IMG/VR virus record: IMGVR_UViG_3300037487_001806
Location: 1 to 32,303 of that record
Direction: 5' to 3' (one strand)
Length of the DNA: 32,303 nucleotides
From: a virus
The notes below the pieces were generated by a model that worked only from the letters and a program-made list of their open reading frames with translations, had not been told where the DNA came from and ran no database searches. Position 1 is the first letter of the stretch; each line of letters begins with the position of its first letter. Below are positions 7,051 to 15,901 of this stretch, one piece after another. Both the position numbers and the translations under genes were made by a program.

Positions 7051-8748
7051 TTATTTACTCTCGTACGATTTCACGGGAGCGGCACGAGACGCACCGTCGC
7101 GGCGCACTGCGCCCGCGGCTTTGAGGTGCTGCCGCACGGAGTCGGCCGCAAGTTTTGGGATTTCATGGATAGTCGTTGCCCATGCGTCTTGGCCGAACGT
7201 GCGTGGTGGCGCCGTCACCGTCGCTTGCGCCCTCTCTTCCGTCGGTGCCGACGGGTTGAAGCCGCCGCTGTTCGCTTTCGCGAGATTAGCGGCGAGCGCG
7301 CCACGAATAATTTCGCCCCGCCCCGCCGCTACCGATGTTCCAACTAACTGATGCCAGCCGCCCTTACCAAGTTCGACCAACGACTCGGCTTGGTTCTGCG
7401 TCGCTGCCGCTGCCGCTGCCGCGCTTTGTAAATCTCTCGCGGCATCCTTCGGGACGAGATAGTCCACGCCTTCGAACGACACCACGCCTTGCGTTTTTCG
7501 CGTCTCGCCTTCGCCCCCGGCTTCGCGCTCGGCCTTCACCGTATCGGCTCTGTCCCGCCTCATCTTGAGGTCTTCTCGCTCTACCGCGCGCTCTTTCGCG
7601 AACGCCTTCTCTTCTGGCGTAGCCCCGCCACCACCACCGCCGCGATTCGCCGCCGCGATGCGTTGCTGCTCGGCTTTCGCGTGGAGCAGTTGAACTTCGT
7701 TGTCGCCTTTCTTGCTTTCGAGATCCAAATGCTCCGCGAGCTTCGTCGCGTTCGCACGAATCGCCTCGGTGCGCCCCTCGTTCGCGAATCGCAACGCCTG
7801 CGTTTTTAGCACGTCGTTTTGACGCGCCCTCGTGAACTCCGCGGCTTGCTGGTCGTCCCCGAATTGCTGGCGCGCGAGGCCGTAGATTGACTGCGCCGCG
7901 CCGAGCGCGCTCTTTTTATTGTCGAGGTTGGCTTTTTGCGCCGCGATATCGTTGTCAATTGAATTTTGCAACATGGCGAGCGCGTTATTTTTGAGACGCC
8001 CGCCGCTGTAGCCTTCGGCGTAACCACCGAGCGCAACGGCCAAGAGCGACAAGACGTTGCCGAATGCGTTGCCCTTCGAGAAATACTGCGACGGGTCAAT
8101 CTTTGTCGCGGCAATGTCGGCTTTCATCGTGTCCATTTGTGCGACGCGATTACTTTGCGACGCGTCGAACTCGGAGCGCATCTTTTCGTAGCTGGCAATC
8201 TGTTCTCGCTCGGTAACTGCCGCGGCCTCTTGCGCCTTCGTGTCCCGCTCGAGCGCGTTTGCGAGGCTCGTTTGCTCGGCCCCAGCGGCCACTAAATCGG
8301 CTTTGCGCTTGGCCGAGTCAATCAACATGCCCTCGCCGGTCAAGCCCAGCGGCGTGGCCCCGGCGCGAGCTTTCGCGGCTTGGTACGCTGCGATTTGTTC
8401 CGGCTTGAGTTTGCCCGAGGCGACGGCGGCGTCGTACTTCGCGGGGTCGAAGTATGTCCCGCCGTACTCAGCCGCAATCGGGCTTGGAGCCGCTACTGGA
8501 CGCGGCGCGTAGACCATCGGTGCGCGTGCGATGGGCTGGGCGACTGGCAACGAACCAAGGCTGTACGTTTGAGGCTGCTGAATAGTTTCCTCGGGCTGGA
8601 TGCTTTGCCCCGAATACAGATCTGGAAGCGACAACCTGCGCCTTTCGTCGTCGTTGATAAACCCGTCAAAGCCTCCTTGCCCGCCTTGATTACCGCCCAC
8701 CACGTAGCCGCTTGCGCCGCCTTGCCCGCCTTGGTATTCACCCGCCAT
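7051..8748 (-). CDS. Coiled-coil virion protein, probable ejection protein
   Basis: This 565-residue protein has a Gly/Gln-rich start (GEYQGGQGGASGYVVGGNQGG), then a proline-rich stretch to about residue 90. A long charged coiled coil runs from roughly 140 to 420 and contains one hydrophobic hairpin-like segment (FGNVLSLLAVALGGYAEGY, near 228-246). A GGGGGG break separates this from a second basic helix (EEKAFAKERAVEREDLKMRRDRAD) and an Ala-rich tail. There is no catalytic motif. The arrangement resembles internal virion proteins of podoviruses that ride with the genome and enter the envelope. Its start (ATG 8746-8748) overlaps by one base the last base of the upstream stop, so the two are translationally linked. 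Confidence 0.6.
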   Translation of the reverse strand: MAGEYQGGQGGASGYVVGGNQGGQGGFDGFINDDERRRLSLPDLYSGQSIQPEETIQQPQTYSLGSLPVAQPIARAPMVYAPRPVAAPSPIAAEYGGTYFDPAKYDAAVASGKLKPEQIAAYQAAKARAGATPLGLTGEGMLIDSAKRKADLVAAGAEQTSLANALERDTKAQEAAAVTEREQIASYEKMRSEFDASQSNRVAQMDTMKADIAATKIDPSQYFSKGNAFGNVLSLLAVALGGYAEGYSGGRLKNNALAMLQNSIDNDIAAQKANLDNKKSALGAAQSIYGLARQQFGDDQQAAEFTRARQNDVLKTQALRFANEGRTEAIRANATKLAEHLDLESKKGDNEVQLLHAKAEQQRIAAANRGGGGGGATPEEKAFAKERAVEREDLKMRRDRADTVKAEREAGGEGETRKTQGVVSFEGVDYLVPKDAARDLQSAAAAAAATQNQAESLVELGKGGWHQLVGTSVAAGRGEIIRGALAANLAKANSGGFNPSAPTEERAQATVTAPPRTFGQDAWATTIHEIPKLAADSVRQHLKAAGAVRRDGASRAAPVKSYESK

Positions 8749-10247
8749 TACTTGCGAGCCTCAAGCTTCTTGACGCGCTTCCCGAGCTGCCCCGTCATCG
8801 CAAGCAGCGGGCCGGTGGCCTTAACTGGGTCGAGCTGTAGCCCTTGCGGCGTCGACACAACCATCGGCGCGGTTGTTGGGTTTGACGCCATGTCCTGCGC
8901 CGTGACGCCAAGTTGACGGCCTGGAATGCCGACGCGGGTTTTGTAGTCGAACGACTTCGGCTTTGTGGCTTCGAGCGCGGACTGCGCGGCGTAGTCGTCG
9001 AACGAGCGCACAACCTCGGCGCGTTTCGCGGCTTCCGGTGCGCGCGCGCGACCCTCGAATTCTGCCGCGCGTTCGTTGAAGAATTGCGCCAGCTTTTGCG
9101 ATTCATCGGGCGCCGCCCCGTACTCATCATCCGAAATGCCCTCAAATTGCGTTGGCATCGCCTTGGCGACGATGGCCGCTGCTCGCGGGTCAATCGCGCG
9201 TCGGATGCCTAGATGCTCGTTTGCCATGGCGCGCTGCGTTTCGGTGTACCGTCTAGGTGTCGCCGTGATTGCGTCGGGCGGGAGCTGCACGTCCCCGCGG
9301 CGCTTTGGCATTGAAAGCGGGGCCATTAGCTGTTGCGGCGGCATCATATAGCTGCCGTCGGCGAGACGCACGGGCTTGCCTGAGACGTCGGCGGGGTTCG
9401 GTGCGTCACCCGCGACTGCGCGGTCGCGCTCGTTCAGGCTCGCGGTCAGCGCCCGCAAGCGCGCGGCTTTGATATCATCAAAGCTTGTCGTGTCGGCGTC
9501 GTGCTCGTCGCTGTAGCCCTGGAGCTGCTCAATCTCGTCGTCGTCGCTTGCGGCCGGCTCGTCGTCACTCAGCGGCCTTTTTCGCGCGTAGCCCGCGGGC
9601 GTATTGTAATATCTTTTTGCGGCCTCGCGATTCGCGGGCATCGCTAAAGCTTCCATCAATTTGTCTGCTGCCATGCCGCCGTCTTTCATGTTTTTCTTCT
9701 GCCTCTTGTCGGACATTAACGTTTTTCCGACTACCCCGGCCACTCCGGTCACAGCCCCCAGCACCGCGTTTTGCGTCCTGGTTTCGTCGGCTTCTTTTTT
9801 AGCCTGCAAGTCGTCTTTGGCTTGCTGATTAAAAGCGTAATCGCTGTACGACTGCCCGAGTTGTTGGCCTTCAATCCCGCTTTGCGCCATGTCCTGCGCC
9901 CCGCGTTGCTGCAAAAGCGCAAGCCTGGCTTTGCGCGCGTACGCGGCTTGTTGCTCGCGAATTCCAGCGGCTGCGCCGTAGCCTTGTGACTCGAGCTCCG
10001 CGTTGGCCTGGCTAGCGCCGCGCGCCATAGAGGGGTCGTAGCCGCGTCGGCCCGCTTGCGATTGGGCGAAGGCCTGCTGTTGTTGCAAGCCTTGCCACAG
10101 CTGCCCCTCCGGCCCTTGCGTGGCCTTCGGCCCCATCTCTGGCGGCACGATTGTCCCGAGCGCGTCGTCGTAGAGCGCGCCGTAGGCGTCTCGGCGGCGT
10201 TGCTGACCTTCGGGGCGGGCGTATTTAAAATCGTCGATCATTGTCAT
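8748..10247 (-). CDS. Virion protein with a split S74-type (intramolecular chaperone) signature
   Basis: This 499-residue protein has a Gln/Ala-rich helical N-terminal third (residues 1-160). At 163-178 is a small hydrophobic segment (LGAVTGVAGVVGKTLM), directly followed by SDKRQKKN (179-186). That matches the SDxRxKxx signature that opens peptidase S74/endosialidase chaperone domains. The expected continuation (xxFDYK, GxxAQDM, VDxxK, then a coiled coil ending in LE) is found only at 432-497: SFDYKTR, LGVTAQDM, LDPVKATG, LGKRVKKLEARK. About 220 acidic, proline-rich, low-homology residues are inserted between. In known families S74 domains trimerise fibres and cut themselves off at the Ser. 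Here cleavage would release a 178-residue N-part. It starts at ATG 10245-10247 with TAGGAGC upstream. Confidence 0.65.
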   Translation of the reverse strand: MTMIDDFKYARPEGQQRRRDAYGALYDDALGTIVPPEMGPKATQGPEGQLWQGLQQQQAFAQSQAGRRGYDPSMARGASQANAELESQGYGAAAGIREQQAAYARKARLALLQQRGAQDMAQSGIEGQQLGQSYSDYAFNQQAKDDLQAKKEADETRTQNAVLGAVTGVAGVVGKTLMSDKRQKKNMKDGGMAADKLMEALAMPANREAAKRYYNTPAGYARKRPLSDDEPAASDDDEIEQLQGYSDEHDADTTSFDDIKAARLRALTASLNERDRAVAGDAPNPADVSGKPVRLADGSYMMPPQQLMAPLSMPKRRGDVQLPPDAITATPRRYTETQRAMANEHLGIRRAIDPRAAAIVAKAMPTQFEGISDDEYGAAPDESQKLAQFFNERAAEFEGRARAPEAAKRAEVVRSFDDYAAQSALEATKPKSFDYKTRVGIPGRQLGVTAQDMASNPTTAPMVVSTPQGLQLDPVKATGPLLAMTGQLGKRVKKLEARK

Positions 10248-10257
10248 TATTTAGCTC

Positions 10258-10848
10258 CTACGCCTTTGGCCCGCCCAACGCTTGCCCAGCGTACCCGAGT
10301 CCGGTGTTCGCCGCGCCCAACACCGCTTCGCCGAATCGCCTGTCATCCGCGTCTTGCCGCGCCTGGACGCCTTGTTGCAGCTGATATTGCTGCTGCGCCG
10401 CGCGTTTCGCGAGCGCTTGTTTCCGCAGCTCTTCAGTCTGCACCGCTTGGCCGTAGTCGATCTGCCGCATATGCGCCGCCAGCGCCGCGTTGGTACCCGC
10501 CTCAAGCGCCTGCTGCCCCTGCTGCGCGCCCTGCATCGAGGTTTGCAACGCCTGCCCTGCGCCAGCAAACTGCGCGCCTCGAGCTGCTAGCGGATTCCCA
10601 CTAGCCGCGGCCACCGCCGCTTGCTGCATATCCTGCCCCGCCGCGAGCCTCTGTCCCGCCTGCATCTCGCCGCTCATCGCCGCTTGGCGCATCGCTTCAG
10701 CCGCGGGTATCTCCTCGGCGTAACGGGCCTCGAGGCGCTTACGCTGCTCGGCCTCGTAGGCGTCGCCGTACATTGCCCCGGTGGCGTACCGGGCCTTGCT
10801 CATTTGCTCTTCATACGTGAGCGGTTCGCCTACAGCCTTGAATGCCAT
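10258..10848 (-). CDS. Gln/Ala-rich helical virion protein, probable ejection protein
   Basis: This 196-residue protein is almost entirely Ala, Gln, Arg, Glu and Gly in amphipathic helices (AAVAAASGNPLAARGAQFAGAGQALQ and similar), with a glycine-rich end (GAANTGLGYAGQALGG). The composition resembles the N-terminal part of the adjacent 499-residue protein, so the two could be distant paralogues. Lying just after the nozzle gene, it is probably the smallest of the internal/ejection-type proteins. The start at ATG 10846-10848 has AGGAA a few bases upstream, three bases past the nozzle stop. Confidence 0.6.
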   Translation of the reverse strand: MAFKAVGEPLTYEEQMSKARYATGAMYGDAYEAEQRKRLEARYAEEIPAAEAMRQAAMSGEMQAGQRLAAGQDMQQAAVAAASGNPLAARGAQFAGAGQALQTSMQGAQQGQQALEAGTNAALAAHMRQIDYGQAVQTEELRKQALAKRAAQQQYQLQQGVQARQDADDRRFGEAVLGAANTGLGYAGQALGGPKA

Positions 10849-10851
10849 TTC

Positions 10852-13800
10852 TTAATTCCTCTGCTGCGTCCCGGGCTTGTAGAGGCCTTGTTTGCCCGCG
10901 AGCTCGACGGTGAATCCGGTGCAATCGTAACCCTGTCCAGTTGTCGAACCAGCGCTCGCCGTGTCCTCGATTCGCAATTTAAAAGACGTGCATTTCTGCG
11001 CCTTCACTCGCAAGACTTCAAGCTCTACGAGTTTCTGATTGTCGATAGTGGCCTCGCCGTAGGATTGGATTTGCGTCGGCGTTGTCGAGTCAAAATCCTG
11101 GTAGAGCGAAATCGTCAAAGTGTGCCGGTTGTTTTTCTTGCACAACGCGGCCACTTGGCGCACGCGCTGCAACCCGCTCTGCTGCGTGGCTTGAAGCCAG
11201 CCCGTTTCAATTTTCATCGGCACGTACAGGGTCGAGCTGTCCCAGTAGCTGGTTAGATCCTCTTTGTAGACGATGCCAGCGCTTGACAGGACGTAGTAGT
11301 TTTCCTTGTGCATTGTCGCGCCTACCGGATCAAGAACGCCCGCCGCGGTGCGGACGTCCCACCGGCTCCACGCGCCTTGGGCGAAATCGTAACACAGGAC
11401 GACTCCGGTGCTGGTTACCGGGTTCCGCAGCGTAAACCGAACGTGGTTGTTACGCGGCACCAAAACGCCCGAGGTGCATTCGGTAAACTCATCGGTGGCG
11501 TCGAGAATTGCCGCGCCGATGAAGTTAATCTGCAAGTCGCGCCCGAGCACCATCATCCCGGCTTGCGACTGGAAGAACAGCCCCGCAGGCGTTTCGACGA
11601 CGCTTCGGACGTCAACGCACCCTGCGTCGGAGCTGATAAGCTGGAGGCCCGAAAAGTCGTTGTTGCGGCCCCCGTCGTCGGGGCCAGTCCCGGCCACCGC
11701 GTAGATTTTGCCAGCCGTAAAAATGATGGTTTTGTCGTCGAGCTCGCCGAGCGCCGTGACGTGCTCGCCGCCCGGGATGATGAACGCAAACGCGTCGTTG
11801 AACTCGGGCGCAATTGCAAGTTGGTTCGCAGTCGCGGCGTTGTAGAGTTTCGAGTACTGCACACGGTCACGGCGAAAGAAGCCCGCGAGCCACACGCGTT
11901 TTGTGCCCACCATGACATACGCGGCACCGTCGGGGCCGGCGGCGTCAACCTCGGCCCCCGACTGCGTGTAAAGGGCGTCGAACTGCGCGCCGGTGTCGCG
12001 AATGACGGGGAAAAATTGCGTCGCCTCCGAGTCAAACGTGTTTGTTAACGGCGTCGAGCACCGTTGAAACACCCCGTCTTGGTCCGCGCGGAAAAGCGCC
12101 ACTTGGAAACGCTTGCCGCTGAAGTACCGTTGCGATGGGCCGAGCGTGTAAAACTCGACTTCCACGCGCAGGTTTGGCCCCGCTACAGTGTGCGTGACCG
12201 AAGGGCCGGGGACGCTGCGCGTCAGGTTGCCCTTTTCATCGTAGCTCTCAAAAACGCCAAGATAAGTGTACGTTCCAGCAACCAGTGTGCTGGTAACGTC
12301 GGCAACCGAGGCCGTGCGGACCACAAAGGGGCCGCTGGCAAAACCGAGCTCCGTCACGGCCTGGCCGGTGTAATACCCGACGCTAGCCCCGCCAAACGTA
12401 GTCCCGCTTTGCGACGCGGAGCCTTGTGAAACCTTGCCGTTTAGGTCAAGGTCCACGATGTCGCTCGCAAGCGTCGGCTCCTGGCTTGGAGCGTCGGCAG
12501 TGATTCTGTGCGTCCCGTACCGATACTCGGTTAGGACCGTGGCTTTCCGCTGAACGGTTTGAAGCGAACCCGTCGGAAGGTTGCGAAAGCTTTTAACAAG
12601 CGACGGCGTAACGCCGAAATTGTACCGGCCCACGGGGGCCGTTAGATGGACAAACGAATTCTCCTGGAAAAGATCAAATATTACCTCGGAGCAGTACCCG
12701 TTGCTGCCCGAGGGGTACAATGGCCGCGCCGCCACGAAAAACCTGTCGTTTGCGGACCACGGCTTAGATACGGCGCCGCAATTTCTGACGGTTTTGCGAG
12801 ACGAAAAAGCCGTGTTTGTGGAATTTGTTGCGTTGATGTCGAGGTTGTAGAACGTCGGCGCTATTCCGTTGCCTCGCACAACGACCGTTACTACGCGGTC
12901 GTCGTTTAAAGCTTCGACGACGCCTAGCTGGTACGGTTGGTAACCCGAGCTTGGTACAAGCCAGGACCAGTTGAGCACTCCGTTTTCCGTGTACGCTTTC
13001 AAATAAACGTTATCGGCGTCGTCTGCTGCCAGGATGTAGATTTGCCCAATCCTCGGCCCGTCGGCTATCGCGCAGTACATCCACGCGCGGCCTACGGCGG
13101 GCAGAATTACCCATGATGCGTTCGTCGCGGCGTCGCTCATGCGCGCTACGTAAATCTCGCTCCCACCTCGCCGGACGTAAGTATATGCCCACTGGCCCGA
13201 AAAACCCGTCGGCCAAGTGCCAAGCGGAGTCGAGTCGTGCGTGCGAACGTTGCCTGTTTCGTCAAACACGTACGCGGTCAAATCTGCGTGCGTAATTGAC
13301 ACAGCCGGCGCGGTTGTTGGGGTTAAAGACGACCAGCGGTAGAATTGCAACGTTGTCGTCGCGAGGCGCTGGACACTAATAAAAGCCACGCTTTCACCAG
13401 CCCCGGCCCCGGCCCCGGTGACGACGCGAGCGCCGCCTATCTCGGCGTATGCCGCGATTGGATCGGACGCGATAATCGTAGTGGGTTTGATTTCGTTCGC
13501 GGCGTTCTCAGCCTCGATTTTGTAAACGAGGCTCGTCGCAAGGCCCGTGGACAGGCCATTGACGACAAACCGCAACGTCGTCGCCGCGTGGATTGCATAG
13601 CCGGCAACGTGCGCGGTGTCGCAACTTTGGACGCTTAACGAGTCCGAGAACATAGGGCGTTCCGCGCCCGTAAAGGGGGCAAGAGCGCCTTTCTTAAACC
13701 AAGACGGGGCAAGGCTGGCGTTCCCCTCAATAAGCGCCCACAGGCTGCGGTTGCCACGAATTAGCAGCTCGTCGCCCGACGACAGCAACCCCTTGTCGGT

Positions 13801-13980
13801 GCCCTCGTAAGTGTAGCCGGTGGCAGTCACCGGCGTGAACCCGTGCCGCTTTGTCAGCGCCCCGCCGCGCTTGTAATAGGCATTCGTAGCTTGCGCCAGG
13901 CTGTCGGGTTGGCGAAGGCGCTCGTCAAGCTTCTGGTTGAGGCCAGTTGATAGCGGGATAAATATTGGCTGGCGTGGCAT
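10852..13980 (-). CDS. Tail nozzle / tail tubular protein B-like
   Basis: At 1042 residues this is the largest protein. It starts MPRQPIFIPLSTGLNQKLD and continues with a segment listing residue blocks (NAYYKRGGALTKRHGF) typical of the N-terminus of podovirus tail-hub/stabilisation proteins, the T7 gp12 or P22 gp10 type. Most of it is beta-rich with repeated W/F-containing blades. Near the C-terminal third are GTKRVWLAGFFRRDRVQYSK, then GGEHVTALGELDDKTIIFT and GLFFQSQAGMMVLGRD. These are characteristic of the beta-propeller part of the nozzle that closes the tail until ejection. The longer open frame starts with TTG at 14001, but ATG 13978-13980, one base after the upstream stop, is the better start. 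It lies directly downstream of the adaptor genes. Confidence 0.75.
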   Translation of the reverse strand: MPRQPIFIPLSTGLNQKLDERLRQPDSLAQATNAYYKRGGALTKRHGFTPVTATGYTYEGTDKGLLSSGDELLIRGNRSLWALIEGNASLAPSWFKKGALAPFTGAERPMFSDSLSVQSCDTAHVAGYAIHAATTLRFVVNGLSTGLATSLVYKIEAENAANEIKPTTIIASDPIAAYAEIGGARVVTGAGAGAGESVAFISVQRLATTTLQFYRWSSLTPTTAPAVSITHADLTAYVFDETGNVRTHDSTPLGTWPTGFSGQWAYTYVRRGGSEIYVARMSDAATNASWVILPAVGRAWMYCAIADGPRIGQIYILAADDADNVYLKAYTENGVLNWSWLVPSSGYQPYQLGVVEALNDDRVVTVVVRGNGIAPTFYNLDINATNSTNTAFSSRKTVRNCGAVSKPWSANDRFFVAARPLYPSGSNGYCSEVIFDLFQENSFVHLTAPVGRYNFGVTPSLVKSFRNLPTGSLQTVQRKATVLTEYRYGTHRITADAPSQEPTLASDIVDLDLNGKVSQGSASQSGTTFGGASVGYYTGQAVTELGFASGPFVVRTASVADVTSTLVAGTYTYLGVFESYDEKGNLTRSVPGPSVTHTVAGPNLRVEVEFYTLGPSQRYFSGKRFQVALFRADQDGVFQRCSTPLTNTFDSEATQFFPVIRDTGAQFDALYTQSGAEVDAAGPDGAAYVMVGTKRVWLAGFFRRDRVQYSKLYNAATANQLAIAPEFNDAFAFIIPGGEHVTALGELDDKTIIFTAGKIYAVAGTGPDDGGRNNDFSGLQLISSDAGCVDVRSVVETPAGLFFQSQAGMMVLGRDLQINFIGAAILDATDEFTECTSGVLVPRNNHVRFTLRNPVTSTGVVLCYDFAQGAWSRWDVRTAAGVLDPVGATMHKENYYVLSSAGIVYKEDLTSYWDSSTLYVPMKIETGWLQATQQSGLQRVRQVAALCKKNNRHTLTISLYQDFDSTTPTQIQSYGEATIDNQKLVELEVLRVKAQKCTSFKLRIEDTASAGSTTGQGYDCTGFTVELAGKQGLYKPGTQQRN

Positions 13981-13981
13981 G

Positions 13982-14317
13982 TTAGAAAATCCACACGTCA
14001 ACGGTGATCGTTATTGCGCCAGAATGCACCAGCGTGACGTCGGTGGACGTCAATGCCGTTTGCGAGTTCACGAACACCCCGGGGCCACCGATTGCTTTAG
14101 TGACAATGAAACCGCTCGGGACGTGCCCGAGATTGTGCGCTAATTTGACGCCGAAAAACGCAGGTACTGCAACGTCGCGGAGCCACACGCCAACTGCAAA
14201 AGGGAGACGATTCGCGTCGCGTCGTTGCGAATCCACGGCCTCGGCGAGCGCTACTTTCGCAAACGAGTCCGACTGAGGCCGCAAGCCTTGGAGCGGAAGC
14301 ACCCGCGCGCGCGTCAT
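13982..14317 (-). CDS. Small neck/tail protein
   Basis: This 111-residue protein is probably a beta-sandwich. It contains RDANRLPFAVGVWLRD, then FFGVKLAHNLGHVPSGFIVTK, and ends in alternating strands (VTLVHSGAITITVDVWIF). It starts at ATG 14315-14317, overlapping the adaptor stop as ATGA; an upstream in-frame start at 14335 is less likely. The LAHNLGHVPSGF segment looks like a small family common between adaptor and nozzle genes in podophages, but I cannot name it. A role in the neck or tail attachment is inferred from position. Confidence 0.6.
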   Translation of the reverse strand: MTRARVLPLQGLRPQSDSFAKVALAEAVDSQRRDANRLPFAVGVWLRDVAVPAFFGVKLAHNLGHVPSGFIVTKAIGGPGVFVNSQTALTSTDVTLVHSGAITITVDVWIF

Positions 14318-15030
14318 GCTTGCCAGCGATTCCACGGCGCGTAATTGTCCCAGTCCCGCATCGTGTCGCCCACAATTTCCGGCATCCCTGCGTCTCGAGC
14401 GCCGGCGAGCTTTGCGATCTGTTGCTCGAGCTGCGCTCGCTGCGCCATGAGGCCATTCGCCTGTTCAAGCGATTCCTCCTTGTTGAGCATGTCGATTGCG
14501 GCGCCGTAAATCGCCCAGTCTTCCCAACCGTTCACGCCGTCGAACACGTCGCCGTCAAGCACCAGGGGCACGAACGCGGGGACGTAATGAAGCGTGAAAC
14601 TGTGGCTCGCGTTCGTCACTGCGGGCCTAACTTCGAGGTTCGCGCCCATAAGCCTATATCGATAATCGTCGAGCTCGGCGTTGCTCGTGTTCTGTTGATA
14701 AACGAGCGACGCCCACTGTTTCAGATTAAATTTCGGCACCCACACAACGCGCCGCCCGTCCGTTGCTGATAGCGCAAGCAGCGCCATGAACGACGGCACC
14801 AACAAGGGTAGGTAGGCGTTCGAGCCGCCGATAACAAACGACGTTGTTGCGGCGTAATACTCATCGCCGCGCGCAATGATGAGCAAATTGTATAGCTGCT
14901 TCAGATGGCGGTTCACGCCATTCGTTAGCTCGGCGTCGGTCACAAACGCCGCGGCCTGATTCGAGGTTTGCATATCCGCGAGTTCGCGGGCGCGTGAACG
15001 CATGTCGAGTAGCGAGACGTTCGCGGACAT
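14314..15030 (-). CDS. Head-to-tail adaptor protein (podovirus type)
   Basis: This 238-residue protein has the usual opening of podovirus adaptors: a helix LLDMRSRARELADMQTSN, then FVTDAELTNGVNRHLKQLYNLL with a following GDEYYAAT strand. Helical ends and a central beta region match the fold of adaptors such as P22 gp4 and T7 gp11, which bind the portal and receive the tail nozzle. The C-terminal region has a coiled coil (EQANGLMAQRAQLEQQIAKL). It starts at ATG 15028-15030 after a strong AGGAGG ribosome site. It sits between the capsid genes and the nozzle gene, as expected. Confidence 0.7.
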   Translation of the reverse strand: MSANVSLLDMRSRARELADMQTSNQAAAFVTDAELTNGVNRHLKQLYNLLIIARGDEYYAATTSFVIGGSNAYLPLLVPSFMALLALSATDGRRVVWVPKFNLKQWASLVYQQNTSNAELDDYRYRLMGANLEVRPAVTNASHSFTLHYVPAFVPLVLDGDVFDGVNGWEDWAIYGAAIDMLNKEESLEQANGLMAQRAQLEQQIAKLAGARDAGMPEIVGDTMRDWDNYAPWNRWQA

Positions 15031-15045
15031 GCAGACCTCCTAGCG

Positions 15046-15408
15046 TCAGGTATCGTAGCCGTAGAATGCGACGGTGTTGATCGAACCGGCGGCGTCGTTG
15101 GCTGCGCCCGCAGCGTTCACAATTTGAATCGTGATCGTGTTCGCAACGGTGCCGCCGGGAACGGTCGCGCTCACGTTGGCCGCAAAACCGAGAACGCTGT
15201 TAGTGTTTGCCAGCGCGTGAACGCGAGCGTAACGCCGTTTCAGGGTAGCGACGTAGACGCCGACGCCAGTTCTTGCGACCGAGGCAACGATGCCGCCCGG
15301 GTCGTCCTGCACAGTCGGCGGCGTGTTCGCGGTGATGCGAAAGCTCCCGACAGTTACCCCGCGCGCGTGAGCGTAGGGATGGTAGAGGCCTTTTTCGGTG
15401 GTGCTCAT
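15046..15408 (-). CDS. Small capsid-associated protein (possible decoration protein)
   Basis: This 120-residue protein is rich in Ala, Thr, Val and Gly. Central strands (GVGVYVATLKRRYARVHALAN) and a C-terminal strand pair (ANTITIQIVNAAGAANDAAG, SINTVAFYGYDT) suggest a compact beta fold. The family is not recognised. It follows the capsid gene and a similar small protein (15416-15880), a position often held by capsid decoration or head-fibre proteins. ATG 15406-15408 is the start. Confidence 0.6.
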   Translation of the reverse strand: MSTTEKGLYHPYAHARGVTVGSFRITANTPPTVQDDPGGIVASVARTGVGVYVATLKRRYARVHALANTNSVLGFAANVSATVPGGTVANTITIQIVNAAGAANDAAGSINTVAFYGYDT

Positions 15409-15415
15409 ATTTGCC

Positions 15416-15880
15416 TCACGCGAGCTGGTAGGTCACTTCGACGAGGAGCACGCCGACCGCTACTCCGGTGCCCGGCTTAGTAACGTTCAACGCAATGCGC
15501 TGGTTTGCCGCGAGCGCGGAATTCAGACCAGAAGCCACGGCCGTTGCAGTGTTGACCACAAGCCCGGTGACGTTTGTGCTGCGGCTTCCAAGCGGGGTGC
15601 CGCCAAGTGCGCCGCCCGCAACGTCGCCAGTCTGAAGCGCAAGCGTAGCGTAGTTGGTTGCGTCTGCGGTCGATGCAGTTTGCGGGACAACGTTGCAGCT
15701 GTTAATGATGATCGGGACTTCCGACACCATTAGCAGATGCTGAGTCAGCGTGCTAGCGGCTGCGTCGGCTGGCAACTTGATGCGGACGACGCGCGTGCGA
15801 AGCGCGTAGTCCACATCGCTTGGAACGCCCAAAGCGTGCGCGGGTGGGATGATCAAATCTGTGCTGGTTTTGATTGCCAT
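15416..15880 (-). CDS. Small virion protein downstream of the capsid gene
   Basis: This 154-residue protein begins MAIKTSTDLIIPPAHAL and has strands VVRIKLPADAAASTLTQHLL and VPIIINSCNVVPQTAST, then a Gly/Thr-rich loop region, and ends in GVAVGVLLVEVTYQLA. The alternating pattern suggests a beta-sandwich. A strong ribosome site (AGGAGG, 9-10 bases upstream) precedes ATG 15878-15880, which suggests high expression, as expected for a major virion component. Decoration protein is the likely role; I cannot assign a named family. Confidence 0.6.
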   Translation of the reverse strand: MAIKTSTDLIIPPAHALGVPSDVDYALRTRVVRIKLPADAAASTLTQHLLMVSEVPIIINSCNVVPQTASTADATNYATLALQTGDVAGGALGGTPLGSRSTNVTGLVVNTATAVASGLNSALAANQRIALNVTKPGTGVAVGVLLVEVTYQLA

Positions 15881-15901
15881 TTTCTTATCCTCCTACAGAG
15901 T

